Origin: Haloprofundus halobius
GTDB lineage: Archaea > Halobacteriota > Halobacteria > Halobacteriales > Haloferacaceae
Direction of reading: 5' to 3'
DNA length: 64,000 nucleotides
NCBI RefSeq assembly: GCF_020097835.1
Contig: NZ_CP083667.1
Location: 358,801 to 422,800, forward strand
In this document: piece by piece, positions 17,226 through 26,609 of the stretch
Layout of the letters: each line of letters begins with the position of its first letter
Position numbering within the stretch: position 1 is the first letter of the stretch
Made by a program: the position numbers and the translations under genes
Notes under the pieces: generated by a model
Databases searched by the model: none
The model's input: only the letters and a program-made list of their open reading frames with translations
Told to the model about the DNA's origin: nothing

Positions 17226-18466
17226 CGGTCACCTCCCGCGTCGGCGACGCGACGTGCGAACTCGGCCACCGCGTCGCGGCGGAGCAGGAGACTCCGGCTC
17301 CGCGCGTCGTAGGCGTGTTTCGCCTTGTGGTGCCACTGACTGCGGGTGTCCTCCGACTCCGGCCGTTCGACCGAGACGTCGGCGCCCCACGTGTGCTCGT
17401 CGTACATCGTCACGGACCGCCAGGCGCGCTCGCGTTCGTCCAGCCCGCTCCGACGTGCGGGCGAGCGGTCCTCCCGGCCGGCGCCCGCGGCCGTCAGCGC
17501 TGCCTCCATCGCGTCGGCGGTTCGCAGGCGACGGCGGCTCTCGCGCGTCACCGCCGTCTCGCGCGCGCTCGTGATGGAGCCGAAGTTCCAGTAGTCGGTC
17601 CAGTCGCCGCGGTACACGGGGAGTTCGGCGTCGCAGACGTCGACGGCCTCCCACCACTCCGTCGGCGTTGCGACGCGCAGCGACGGCAACTCCCCGTCCG
17701 CGACGTCCGGGCGGTCGTTCCACTCGCGGACGAACGCCGGTAGTTCCGCGAGCGGCGGGTTGTTGTCGAAGAACGGGTGGGTCGTCTGGACCATCAGTAT
17801 CGGCAGCGGGTAGTCGATTCGGCCGAGGTGGGCGTCGAGGTGGGGGAGCCACCGCTCGGCGAGCGACTCGGCGTCACGGCCGATGCCCATGTTGTAGCCG
17901 CCGCCGTACTGGAAGCCGTTGAATGTCCGGAGCGTGCGGCCGCTCGGCCCCTCCCAGCGGAACGCCAGCGGCCGGTCGACCGGCGCGCTCCCCCAGTGTC
18001 TGTTGACCGCCATCGAGAAGCCGTCGATGCCGGCGTCGAGGAGGCGGTCGACGAGGGGCCAGTTGTGGCCGTTCACGTCGCCGTTCATCGCCGTCCGGAT
18101 ATCGAAGCCGTACTCCTCGCGGAGTCGCCGCAATGGTTGGAGTGACTCGACCAGTTCCGCCTGGTCGTACAGCGGCGTGAGGTTGCCGAGCATGCCCGTC
18201 ACCTCGATGCGGTCCCGTTCTTCGAGCGCCCGAAATCGGGCGATTCGCTCGTCGTCGGCGACCCGAAGCCACCGCAGCAAGGGTTCGGTCGTCTCGACCG
18301 TCCAGCGGAACGCCTCGCCGTCCGGGCGGTCGAGGTCGCGCTCCGCGAGGTCGATCGCTCGCTCGATGAACCGGCGCTGGAGGTCCCAGACGACCGGCTG
18401 GTCGTGCGTGTATCCGACGTCCGTGTGACAGTGGTGGACGACGAATATCTCGTCGAGTTGGCTCAT
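17222..18466 (-). CDS. GH38-like (DUF5054) glycosidase catalytic half
   Basis: This 414-residue protein starts at ATG 18466. Its N-terminus DEIFVVHHCHTDVGYTH holds the metal ligands H14 and D16 of the GH38 HxD site. AMNGDVNGHNWPLVDRLL (about 137) holds the candidate nucleophile Asp, and YDEHTWGADVS (about 360) resembles the distal metal-site region. Family members are alpha-mannosidase-like retaining enzymes. The protein stops where single-chain homologs continue into the C-terminal beta domain, which here is the next gene. It is divergent from sulfatase 2 across 104 bp. Confidence 0.82.
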   Translation of the reverse strand: MSQLDEIFVVHHCHTDVGYTHDQPVVWDLQRRFIERAIDLAERDLDRPDGEAFRWTVETTEPLLRWLRVADDERIARFRALEERDRIEVTGMLGNLTPLYDQAELVESLQPLRRLREEYGFDIRTAMNGDVNGHNWPLVDRLLDAGIDGFSMAVNRHWGSAPVDRPLAFRWEGPSGRTLRTFNGFQYGGGYNMGIGRDAESLAERWLPHLDAHLGRIDYPLPILMVQTTHPFFDNNPPLAELPAFVREWNDRPDVADGELPSLRVATPTEWWEAVDVCDAELPVYRGDWTDYWNFGSITSARETAVTRESRRRLRTADAMEAALTAAGAGREDRSPARRSGLDERERAWRSVTMYDEHTWGADVSVERPESEDTRSQWHHKAKHAYDARSRSLLLRRDAVAEFARRVADAGGDR

Positions 18467-18570
18467 CTGAACAGTACGCCCGTCACAGTCCACCGTGATA
18501 TACGTTCGTCTCTCGGTCACGCGGCGGACGGTAACAGCTAACACCCGAGGCTCCGTGGGTGCGGACGTCG

Positions 18571-20214
18571 ATGACCCGGCCAAACGTCGTCTGCTTCGTT
18601 CTCGACCAGCTACGGTACGACCACCTCGGCTACGCCGGCAACTCGGTGGTCGAGACCCCGAACATCGACGCGCTCGCCGAACGGGGCGTCGCGCTGTCGC
18701 GTGCGTACGTCGCCAACCCGCTCTGTATGCCCGCCCGGGCCAGCCTGTTCACCGGGCTGATGCCCCGGGACCACGGCGTCCGGACGAACGGGATTCCGCT
18801 CGACCCGTCGCTGCCGACGCTCCCCGGCGCGCTCCGGGAGGCGGGTTACCGGACGCACGCGGCCGGGAAGCTCCACCTCCACACGTACGACCTCCCCAAC
18901 GGCGCCGGCGTCGTGGAGGTCGCGGATGGGCAAGCCGACGACGGCGACGGCGTCGACGGCGGCTCGGCCGCAACTGGCGCTGCTGGCGGTCAGTCGGCGG
19001 TGGCGGACGCCGTGGCGCCCGAGGAGTTCCCCGAGGCACGGCCGCCATGGAACGAGAACCGCCACCGCGCGCTGCCGGAGCCGTACTACGGCTTCGAGAC
19101 AGCCGACTTCACCGGCGGGCACGTGAGCTGGATATTCGGCGAGTACCGCCAGTGGCTCGAACGCGAGCACCCCGAGGCGGCGGCCCGACTCGATGAGGAC
19201 CACCCCGACAACGAGCCCCGACCCGCCCCGCAGACCTTCGAGTGGTCGCTCCCCGAAGAACTCCACTACAACCGGTGGATAGCCGACCGTTCCCGCGAGT
19301 TCGTCGAGTCGGCGACCGGGATGGACGAGCCGTTCTTCCTCCTGAGTTCGTTCCCCGACCCTCACCACCCGTTCGCCGCGCCGGAACCGTGGGGGAGCAT
19401 GTACGACCCCGACGACGTTGCGCTGCCGACGCGCCGCGAGGGCGAACTCGACGACCTGCCCCCCTTCTACCGCGAGGCCTACGCCGACACCGACACGCAG
19501 CTCAGCGGCTTCCACGGTACGAGCGACCTCTCCGACGACCAACTCCGCGAACAGATTGCCGTGACCTACGGCATGATTAGCTTCGTCGATCGCGAGATCG
19601 GACGCGTCCTGGCAGCGCTCGACGAGGCGGGACTCCGCGAGGAGACGCTCGTCGTCTTCATGTCCGACCACGGGGACATGATGGGCGACCACTGGATGCT
19701 CCGCAAGGGGCCGTTCCACTTCGAGGGGCTGCTCCGCGTCCCGATGCTGTGGAGCTTTCCGGGGACGCTGCCCGCCGGCGAGCGACGTGACGGCCCCGTC
19801 AGCGCCGTCGACTTCGCGCCGACGGTGCTCGACTTCTGCGACATCCCGGTTCCAGAGGGACGAGTCCCTCCGGAACGCGAAGCAATGCGGGAGCCGCCCG
19901 CCTGGGCGGGTCGCTCGCTCCGCCCGCAGTTGTCGGGCGAGACCGACGCCGTCCGCGACGGGGTCGTCGTCGAGAACGACGAGGACTACCTCGGCCTCCG
20001 GGTCCGCACGTACGTCACCGACCGGTACAAGCTGACGCTCTACCCCGGCGAACCGTACGGCGAACTGTTCGACCTCCGCAAGGACCCCGACGAACTCCGG
20101 AACCGCTGGGACGACGAGGCGTACGCCGACGTCCGTCGGCGACTCTCCGTCGAGTTTCTCGAGCGGTACGTCCTCCACGAGCAGGGTCTCCCGCGGCGGC
20201 TGTGCCACGCGTAG
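18571..20214 (+). CDS. Sulfatase 2 (formylglycine-type)
   Basis: This 547-residue sulfatase starts MTRPNVVCFVLDQLRYDHLG (ATG 18571; a GTG four codons upstream is the alternative). D12 is a metal ligand and C52-M-P-A-R56 is the formylglycine site. LLSSFPDPHHPFAAPEPW (about 250) and MSDHGDMMGDHWMLRKG (about 368) are choline-sulfatase/arylsulfatase-type segments. There is no signal peptide. A low-complexity Gly/Asp/Ala insertion of about 35 residues lies near residue 120. The TATA-like GATATACG around 18497 lies in the shared divergent promoter region with the split glycosidase, so both are likely co-induced. Confidence 0.93.
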   Translation: MTRPNVVCFVLDQLRYDHLGYAGNSVVETPNIDALAERGVALSRAYVANPLCMPARASLFTGLMPRDHGVRTNGIPLDPSLPTLPGALREAGYRTHAAGKLHLHTYDLPNGAGVVEVADGQADDGDGVDGGSAATGAAGGQSAVADAVAPEEFPEARPPWNENRHRALPEPYYGFETADFTGGHVSWIFGEYRQWLEREHPEAAARLDEDHPDNEPRPAPQTFEWSLPEELHYNRWIADRSREFVESATGMDEPFFLLSSFPDPHHPFAAPEPWGSMYDPDDVALPTRREGELDDLPPFYREAYADTDTQLSGFHGTSDLSDDQLREQIAVTYGMISFVDREIGRVLAALDEAGLREETLVVFMSDHGDMMGDHWMLRKGPFHFEGLLRVPMLWSFPGTLPAGERRDGPVSAVDFAPTVLDFCDIPVPEGRVPPEREAMREPPAWAGRSLRPQLSGETDAVRDGVVVENDEDYLGLRVRTYVTDRYKLTLYPGEPYGELFDLRKDPDELRNRWDDEAYADVRRRLSVEFLERYVLHEQGLPRRLCHA

Positions 20215-20333
20215 CTCTCTGTGGACGACGGAGCGGAGGGTCGTGGAGGAACTGCGAACGACGGACAGCCGTGGGGAGACGGAAACGGGTCAGCCGGCGG
20301 AACGTTCATTAGCGCCGTCCGAGACGACCCCAC

Positions 20334-21116
20334 ATGTTCAAGCTGAGCGCGACGCTCGCGATTCTCTTTCCGGACACCGACCCGCGTGACGCCGTCGAGC
20401 CCCTCGCCGAGACGGGCGTCGACGCCGTCGAGTACTTCGACTGGCAGCACGACGCGGCCGAGGAGGTGGTGACGGCCTACCGAGACGCGGGGCTGGACGT
20501 CGCCGCGACGCTGGCGGCGACCGGCTTCCCGCTGGCGGAGCCGGCGCTGACCGACCCCGACCAGCGCGAGGCTGCCGTCGACGCCCTCGAACGCTCGGTC
20601 GACGGCGCGGCGGCGCTCGACGTACCCGTCTCGGTGGTCACCGTCGGCGCCGAACAGGAGGGGCTCGACCGCGAGACGCAGCGGGAGAAAGTCGTCGACT
20701 GTCTCGCCGCCGCCGCGCCGCGCGCAGAGGAGCGCGACGTGACGCTCGTCGTCGAACCGCTAAACACCGCCGTCGACACGCCGGGCTACTTCCTCGCGCG
20801 CTCCGAAGAGGGGTTCGACATCGTCGACGCCGTCGACAGCCCGAACGTGAAACTGCTCTACGACGTCTATCACCAGCAGGTGACGGAGGGGAACGTCATC
20901 GCCACGCTCACGGAGAACGTCGACCGCATCGGCCACGTCCACGTCGCCGACGTGCCCGGCCGCCACAAACCCGGGACGGGCGAACTCCACTACGAGAATA
21001 TCCTCGGCGCGCTCGCGGAGACGGGCTACGACGGCTACGTCGGCTGCGAGTTCGCGCCCACCGGCGACCCCGCGGCCGCCGTCGCGTCCGTCGTCGACCT
21101 CGTTGACGGGCTCTAG
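20334..21116 (+). CDS. Hydroxypyruvate isomerase-like TIM barrel (Hyi/OtnI type)
   Basis: This 260-residue protein matches the Hyi family: MFKLSATLAILFPDTDPRDA start, LVVEPLNTAVDTPGYFL (about 138), VKLLYDVYHQQVTEGNVI (about 172) and HVADVPGRHKPGTGELHY (about 203). Members isomerise hydroxypyruvate or 2-oxo-tetronates. In OtnI pathways this enzyme works with a DUF1537 kinase and a class II aldolase-type decarboxylase, both present at 44500-46834. It follows sulfatase 2 by 119 bp. Confidence 0.85.
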   Translation: MFKLSATLAILFPDTDPRDAVEPLAETGVDAVEYFDWQHDAAEEVVTAYRDAGLDVAATLAATGFPLAEPALTDPDQREAAVDALERSVDGAAALDVPVSVVTVGAEQEGLDRETQREKVVDCLAAAAPRAEERDVTLVVEPLNTAVDTPGYFLARSEEGFDIVDAVDSPNVKLLYDVYHQQVTEGNVIATLTENVDRIGHVHVADVPGRHKPGTGELHYENILGALAETGYDGYVGCEFAPTGDPAAAVASVVDLVDGL

Positions 21117-21139
21117 TCTTCAGTTGTCGTTAGTTGTCG

Positions 21140-22228
21140 TCACTCGCCGCTGTCACGCGCGTCTGCGCGTGCTGCGTCCAGATACTCCCGCACGTCGACC
21201 GGTTCGCCGCGCTCGGCGCTCTCGATGGCACCGAAGACGAGCGCCATCGACGTGAGGTTCTCCGAGACGTTCGTCGCCATCGGCTCGCCGCCGTCGAGCC
21301 ACTCGACGAACTGCTCGACGAGCCACGCGTTGCCCCACTTCTCGCGGTCGAGAAGCGGGAGTTCCTCGCCCGCGGGGTGGCGACCGACCCAGTTCTCGTC
21401 GTCGGGGTCGCGCTCGAACCGTTCGAGCGTCCGGTGGTCGAGCACGGTCGTCGCGTCTCTGGACTCGGCGCGGACGTACTCGTGGCCCCAACCGTTGAGG
21501 CCGACGGCGTTGGTCGTCGCCGCCTCGTACTGCGCGCGGACGCCGTTCTCGAACGTCACGGTCGCCAGCGCCTGCGCACCGTTCTCGAACTCGCTCCACG
21601 GCGGGTTCCACGACTGGGTATACACCGTCTCGGGATCTGAACCCGCGAGGTCGCGGAGGAGATCGAGGTGGTGGACCGCGCCGTCCATCAGAAGCGGGTC
21701 GTCGATGTCGTAGAGGCGCTCGTCCCACGTCCCGCGGTGTCGGTAGTCGCAGGTGAACCGGAACGTGAGGTAGTCGAGCGGGCCACCCCGTCCGGAGCGG
21801 AGTTCCCGACGGAGCGACGTCTTGTCGCGGTCGAACCGGTGGGTCATGGTGACACCCATCTTCCGTCCCGCGCGCTCGACCTTCTCGGCGATTCGAGCCG
21901 AGGCCGTCATCGTGTCGGCGATGGGTTTCTCCGAGAGGATATCCATCTCGTGTTCGAGCGCCAGGTCGACCACGTCCTCGTGGACGTGGGGCGGGACGAC
22001 GACGGAGCAGAAGTCCGCGTCGTGCTCGGCGAACGCCCGTTCGAGCTCCGTGTAACAGCGGTCTTCGTCGATACCGAGGTGTTCGCGCGCCGGCTCGAAC
22101 GCGTTCGGGTCGACGTCGACTGCGGCGACGACGTCCACGAGACCGTCCTCGACGTTCGGGGGGAGATACTGCTTGCACCAGCGCGAGCCCTGCAGACCCA
22201 CGCCTACCTGAATCATGTCGTACGTCAT
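21140..22228 (-). CDS. Gfo/Idh/MocA family oxidoreductase
   Basis: This 362-residue protein starts MTYDMIQVGVGLQGSRW (ATG 22228; ATG 22216 is an alternative). It has the ILSEKPIADTMTASARIA segment (about 98) and MDGAVHHLDLLRDLAGSD (about 180) in the substrate domain. The longer open frame upstream has no homology-like sequence and is rejected. It lies 84 bp downstream of the amidase gene on the same strand. It probably oxidises a glycoside or sugar. Confidence 0.88.
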   Translation of the reverse strand: MTYDMIQVGVGLQGSRWCKQYLPPNVEDGLVDVVAAVDVDPNAFEPAREHLGIDEDRCYTELERAFAEHDADFCSVVVPPHVHEDVVDLALEHEMDILSEKPIADTMTASARIAEKVERAGRKMGVTMTHRFDRDKTSLRRELRSGRGGPLDYLTFRFTCDYRHRGTWDERLYDIDDPLLMDGAVHHLDLLRDLAGSDPETVYTQSWNPPWSEFENGAQALATVTFENGVRAQYEAATTNAVGLNGWGHEYVRAESRDATTVLDHRTLERFERDPDDENWVGRHPAGEELPLLDREKWGNAWLVEQFVEWLDGGEPMATNVSENLTSMALVFGAIESAERGEPVDVREYLDAARADARDSGE

Positions 22229-22311
22229 CGTCTCAGCTACCAAACTATCCTGCCACAGGGAGATAAAACCCGACACCCGTCCGGAACGACGCCGACCGAG
22301 ACGAGCGCGTC

Positions 22312-23787
22312 TCAGGCGCGTTGCTCGAACGTGTACGCGGCGTCGAGGAGGTCCTTCTCGCCGCCCCACGGACCGACAAGTTGGAGGCCGACCGGGAGCC
22401 CGTCGCTCTCGCCGCACGGGACGCTGATGGCGGGGTGGCCGGTCACGTTCGCCGGGGTGAGCGAGCCGTTCGGCGGCGGCATCTCCTCGTTCCCGAACGC
22501 GCCGAGTTCGGGGGCGACCGTCGGTGTCGACGGCGTCACCAGCGCGTCGTACTCCTCCAGCGACTCGGAGACGACGTCGGTGAGTGCCGCACGGAGGTTC
22601 TGCGCGCGGACGTAGTGGTGGCCCCCGTGGTTGAACAGGAGGTGGGCACCGAGCAGGATGACTTCCTTGGGGACGGAGCTGATGGCGTCGCTCGTCGCAC
22701 GGCGCATCCGCTCGAAGCCGTCCGCGAGGCTCGGAATCCCCGGGCGGCGGCGCCAGAGCCCAACGTCGTTTGTGGCGTAGGCGGCCGCGAACTCCGCGGG
22801 GCCGATCCCCCACCACGCCGCGCCGACGTAGTCGAGTTCGGGTAGCTCGACGGTCTCGACAGTCGCCCCGAGCGATTCGAGGCGGTCGAGCGCGGCGTCG
22901 AACTCCCCCAGCACGGCGTCGCGCGCGAACCCGTCGGTGTACCGGTCGATGACGCCGAGCCGCGTCCCCGAGAGATCGCGCCCGAGGCCGTCGACGAAGC
23001 GCTCGCGCGTACCGTCGGCCAGCGGGTCGGCGAGAACCTCCATCCCGCGGGCGGCGGTTTCAACGTTGGTCGCCATCGGACCCATCTCTTCGAGCGAGTC
23101 GCCCTGCGTGACGAACCCGCGCTTGGAGACGCGACCGTGGGTCGGTTTCAGTCCGACGATACCGCAGTAGCTCGCCGGGATGCGGATGCTCCCGCCCGTG
23201 TCAGAGCCGAGTGCGAGGCCGACAGTACCGGCGGCGACGGCCGCGCCGCTCCCGCCGGAGGAGCCGCCTGCGACCCGTCCGGCGTCGTGAGGGTTGATCG
23301 CCGGACCGAACGCGCTGCTCTCGCTGGTCGGTCCCATCGCGAACTCGTCGAGATTCGTCTTCCCACGGAGGCGGGCACCGGCGTCGAGCAGGCGCTCGAC
23401 GACCGTCGCGTGCTCGCCGGGGACGAACCCCTCGAAGCCGTGCGAGGCGTTCGTCAACTCCGCGCCGCGGACGCAGATGTTGTCCTTTACGCCGACGTCG
23501 ATCCCGGAGAGAACACCGTCGGCGCTCGACCGGACGAGGTCGAACCGGGTTATCCACGCGTTGTGAGGGTTCTCGCTGTCGGCGGGGCGACGCGGCGACG
23601 CTTCGTACGTGTCCCCGTCACCGGAGAGGTCACACAGCGCCTCGAGCGGCGCGACCTCCAGTTCGACAAAGGCATCCGAGTGGGAGTAGGCGGCGGCAGA
23701 CGCGGCCTCGCCCTCCGTGAGCTCCATTCCGATCTGTTCGGCGAGCGCTTCCGCGTCGGCCTCCGAGAGGGGTCGGTACCTGCTCAT
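22312..23787 (-). CDS. Amidase signature family hydrolase
   Basis: This 491-residue protein has the complete amidase-signature Ser-cisSer-Lys set: Lys in GIDVGVKDNICVRG (about 95), Ser in GGSSGGSGAAVAAG (about 180) and the nucleophile Ser in GSDTGGSIRIPAS (about 198). Members hydrolyse amides, including GatA-type and aryl-acylamide substrates. The N-terminal 60 residues are a helical extension typical of archaeal amidases. It sits between two Gfo/Idh genes in one minus-strand block, 9 bp behind the upstream one. A role in removing amide groups from amino sugars or aglycones is possible but not shown. Confidence 0.9.
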   Translation of the reverse strand: MSRYRPLSEADAEALAEQIGMELTEGEAASAAAYSHSDAFVELEVAPLEALCDLSGDGDTYEASPRRPADSENPHNAWITRFDLVRSSADGVLSGIDVGVKDNICVRGAELTNASHGFEGFVPGEHATVVERLLDAGARLRGKTNLDEFAMGPTSESSAFGPAINPHDAGRVAGGSSGGSGAAVAAGTVGLALGSDTGGSIRIPASYCGIVGLKPTHGRVSKRGFVTQGDSLEEMGPMATNVETAARGMEVLADPLADGTRERFVDGLGRDLSGTRLGVIDRYTDGFARDAVLGEFDAALDRLESLGATVETVELPELDYVGAAWWGIGPAEFAAAYATNDVGLWRRRPGIPSLADGFERMRRATSDAISSVPKEVILLGAHLLFNHGGHHYVRAQNLRAALTDVVSESLEEYDALVTPSTPTVAPELGAFGNEEMPPPNGSLTPANVTGHPAISVPCGESDGLPVGLQLVGPWGGEKDLLDAAYTFEQRA

Positions 23788-23796
23788 CGTCGTCGC

Positions 23797-24822
23797 TCAG
23801 TAGTCGAGATCGACATCGACCCGTTCGCCGGTCCATGCGGACTCGTAGGCGGCTTCGGTTACCGCCGTCGACAGCAGCCCGTCGTGGACGGTCGCCGGCG
23901 GTTCGGTGCCCGTCTCGATGGCTTCGATGAAGGCGTCGGCCTTCGGAAGCTCCGTACCCTGGTTGACGTTCGGCGTGTGGATGTTGCCGTCGTCGTCGAC
24001 TTTGCGGAGTCTGCGCGGGTTCCACTCGTGACCGTCGATGAGGGTCCCGCCGTCCTCGCCCCAGAACTGGTACGCCTCGCTCACGCGCGGGGCGTCCCCG
24101 GAGACGCCGATGGAGGCGACGCCGCCGTTCTCGAACTGGACGGTGAGCCCCGCCTGGATGTCGATCTCCTCCTCGTCGTCGTGGAACGTCATCTGGGCGG
24201 TCACCGACGACGGCGTCTCGTCCATAACCCACAACACCGCGTCGACGACGTGGCTTCCCGAGTCGTAGAGCTGTCCGCCGCCGCTGAGTTCGGCGTTTGC
24301 CTTCCACGAACCGCCGACTGCGTTGATCCAGTCTTGGGTGATCTCTGCGGTGACGAACTCGGGGCTCGCGTCGCGTTCGCTCCAGTAGTCGCGAGCCGTC
24401 CGGAAGGCGGTGTCGAGATGGCGCTGATAGCCGAGCATCACCGTCTGGTTGGACTCCTCGACGCGACGGACGAGGTCTTTGGCGTGTTCGAGCGAGGTGC
24501 AGAGCGGCTTTTCACAGAGAACGTGAACGCCGTGTTCCAGTCCGGCCACGATTTGCTCGTAGTGAAGCGCGTGCGGCGTCGTGATGACAAGCCCGTCTAA
24601 ATCTTCCTCTTCAAGCATACGCTCGTAGTTCTCGTACAGGGATTCTTCGGCTACGCCGAGTTCATCCGCCGCCTCGTCGAGAACGTCGGGGTTGAGTTCG
24701 GTGAGCGCGCCGACCGTCGCGCGATCGTGACGGAGGAACTCCCGTCCCATCGCCTTCCCGAGAAAGCCGGTTCCAATTATTCCCGCACGAAACGGTGCGT
24801 CAGCAGAGTATGTGCTCTCCAT
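23797..24822 (-). CDS. Gfo/Idh/MocA family oxidoreductase
   Basis: This 341-residue protein starts at ATG 24822 (MESTYSADAPFRAGIIG); a GTG five codons upstream is less likely. It has the Rossmann motif GIIGTGFLGKAMG, the VLCEKPLCTSLEHA catalytic segment (about 97) and GGQLYDSGSHVVDAVLW (about 180). It closely resembles the protein at 6659-7678, including a shared QTVMLGYQRHLD region, so the two are probably duplicates with related substrates. It leads the block with the amidase and another Gfo/Idh. Confidence 0.9.
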   Translation of the reverse strand: MESTYSADAPFRAGIIGTGFLGKAMGREFLRHDRATVGALTELNPDVLDEAADELGVAEESLYENYERMLEEEDLDGLVITTPHALHYEQIVAGLEHGVHVLCEKPLCTSLEHAKDLVRRVEESNQTVMLGYQRHLDTAFRTARDYWSERDASPEFVTAEITQDWINAVGGSWKANAELSGGGQLYDSGSHVVDAVLWVMDETPSSVTAQMTFHDDEEEIDIQAGLTVQFENGGVASIGVSGDAPRVSEAYQFWGEDGGTLIDGHEWNPRRLRKVDDDGNIHTPNVNQGTELPKADAFIEAIETGTEPPATVHDGLLSTAVTEAAYESAWTGERVDVDLDY

Positions 24823-24889
24823 GCTACAATCCACCACTATCGTGTGGTGTGTTAAGCGTTTTCAATCCAGCAGTAGAGGTACGCCGCTC

Positions 24890-25336
24890 TCACTCGGTTC
24901 GGACGACGACCGACCCCTCGAAGTTGAGGATGATCGACTGGGTGTCGTCGCCGAAGAGCGCTTTTCCCGTCGGGGACCGTTTCGCGCCGGTTACAAAGAC
25001 GTAGTCGCAGTCGTGAGTACGCGCCGCGTCCAGAATCTCGTCTCGTCTGTCGCCGAGCTCGCCGACGGCGGTAGTCGAGACGTCGACGTCACCGAGTAGT
25101 TCGTTCGCGACGTTGGCGGCGTACTGTCGCGCGCCCTCCTGCGCCGTCTCGACACCGTACGACGACATCTCCGAGGAGATCTCGGCGAGGCGGTCCTGGT
25201 TGTCTACGAACTCCTCTTTGGTCGTCACGTGCAGGACGATGATATCGGCGTCGACGCCGGCGGCCAGTTCCCCAGCTTCGCGTACCATCTCTCTCGACTG
25301 CTCGTCCGAATCGACAACTGCCAATGCTCGTTGCAT
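24890..25336 (-). CDS. Universal stress protein (UspA fold)
   Basis: This 148-residue protein starts MQRALAVVDSDEQSREMV at ATG 25336. It has the ATP-binding loop GAKRSPTGKALFGDDTQSI near residue 117 and ends in the typical GSVVVRTE strand. Length is normal for a one-domain UspA. Open frame upstream of the ATG has no family sequence. It is divergent from the ThuA gene. The role is probably stress or energy-state sensing rather than catabolism. Confidence 0.9.
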   Translation of the reverse strand: MQRALAVVDSDEQSREMVREAGELAAGVDADIIVLHVTTKEEFVDNQDRLAEISSEMSSYGVETAQEGARQYAANVANELLGDVDVSTTAVGELGDRRDEILDAARTHDCDYVFVTGAKRSPTGKALFGDDTQSIILNFEGSVVVRTE

Positions 25337-25464
25337 GGCTATCCAGTTCGGTCGTCTGTATTTATTTCTTGTTGATGGTCTAACTCCGGCCGAGTTTGGA
25401 GTCGGCGCTTCGTTCTGTAGTAATAGATAGCTTTTTGCACGCTCATGAGTCCTGTGTAGACGCA

Positions 25465-26223
25465 ATGGTCCAGGTTACCGTATGGAACGAATTCCGTAGT
25501 GAGACGAAACACGAACGCGGGCGCGAGCTGTATCCGGACGGCATCCACGCCGAGCTCGCCGGGCTCCTCGAAGACGAGGGACACGACGTGCGGACGGCCA
25601 CACTGGAGGAGCCCGAACACGGACTCACCGACGACGTCCTCGAGTCGACCGACGTGATGCTGTGGTGGGGCCACGAGGCTCACGACGAAGTCGACGACGA
25701 GATCGTCGAGAAGGTGCGACAGCGAGTGCTCGACGGGATGGGGCTGCTCGTCCTCCACTCGGCGCACGCCTCGAAGATATTCAAGGCGCTCATGGGGACG
25801 ACGGGGTCGCTGAAGTGGCGCGACACGCGGCTGACCGACGGCGAGCGCGAGCGGGTCTGGGTCGTCGAATCGGACCACCCCATCGTCGATGGCCTCGAGA
25901 AGGAGTACATCGATATCCCGCAGGCGGAGATGTACGGCGAGCGCTTCGACATCCCCGCGCCCGACACACTCGTCACCATCAGCTGGTTCGAGGGCGGCGA
26001 GGTGTTCCGCTCGGGCTGCTGCTACCAGCGCGGGAAAGGCCGGGTCTTCTACTTCCGGCCGGGTCACGAGACCTACCCGGTCTACAAACAGGACGAGATA
26101 CGCACGGTCCTCGCCAACGCCGTCGAGTGGGCGGCCCCCGGCGACGGACCGGACCCGGAATTCGCCGACCAGCGCGACCCACTCGAAGACATCGAAGAGG
26201 GCATTCCGCCCGAGCACCGCTGA
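25465..26223 (+). CDS. ThuA-domain protein
   Basis: This 252-residue ThuA family protein starts [19 protein letters not shown] (ATG 25465). [19 protein letters not shown] (about 58), [18 protein letters not shown] (about 95) and [18 protein letters not shown] (about 192) match the glutamine-amidotransferase-like fold, without the classic catalytic Cys of that superfamily. ThuA partners with the Gfo/Idh enzyme ThuB in trehalose oxidation in rhizobia. Here it is next to a Gfo/Idh gene and an isomerase remnant. Its biochemical function is unknown. Confidence 0.88.
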   Translation: MVQVTVWNEFRSETKHERGRELYPDGIHAELAGLLEDEGHDVRTATLEEPEHGLTDDVLESTDVMLWWGHEAHDEVDDEIVEKVRQRVLDGMGLLVLHSAHASKIFKALMGTTGSLKWRDTRLTDGERERVWVVESDHPIVDGLEKEYIDIPQAEMYGERFDIPAPDTLVTISWFEGGEVFRSGCCYQRGKGRVFYFRPGHETYPVYKQDEIRTVLANAVEWAAPGDGPDPEFADQRDPLEDIEEGIPPEHR

Positions 26224-26310
26224 GCGAACGACGGATACCGACGAGAACACTGCCGACGGGAGTTCGACGAGAGATCGGCGTCGGTGCCGCCATCCCTGAT
26301 TCGATTCGTT

Positions 26311-26608
26311 CTACCGCCCGAGGAGTTCGTTCAGTCGCTCTGCGCCGACGCGTAGCGAATCGGCCGGATCGTTGGACGCGTCGTGTTCGTAGACGAATCA
26401 TTCCGCCCCCGCCTCAACGGCGGCGACGCAGGCTTTGGGTCAACGTTCCCCTCGCCGATTTCGGCGAGACTCCCGTCTTCGAGGTGGACGTCTTTGATGT
26501 GCACGAGCGGGCAGGCCCCTCGGGCGCCCCGAGGAGATCGACGTGGGCGCAGGCGATACCGTGGTCGTCGATGTTCCGAACGGTGAACAGCTGGGTTGCC
26601 GTGCGTAT
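26311..26608 (-). pseudogene. Internally deleted TIM-barrel isomerase remnant
   Basis: Directly behind the stop of the Gfo/Idh gene, the minus strand reads ..RTATQLFTVRNIDDHG, the opening of the isomerase family seen intact at 5891-6634, but its ATG position is ATA. After a short segment the frame shifts to the family C-terminus: PLVHIKDVHLEDGSLAEIG, then VDPKACVAAVEAGAE, a TGA in place of Trp, and FVYEHDASNDPADSLRVG. Most of the middle (roughly 150 residues) is gone. The original gene was probably co-transcribed with the Gfo/Idh gene upstream. Confidence 0.75.
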
Positions 26609-26609
26609 C

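Noticed and set aside
15649..17232. Long N-terminal extension of the NIF3 frame
   Set aside because: It is Arg/Pro/Gly-rich and lies in another frame of the GH38 C-terminal gene; the NIF3 homology begins at the ATG at 15648.
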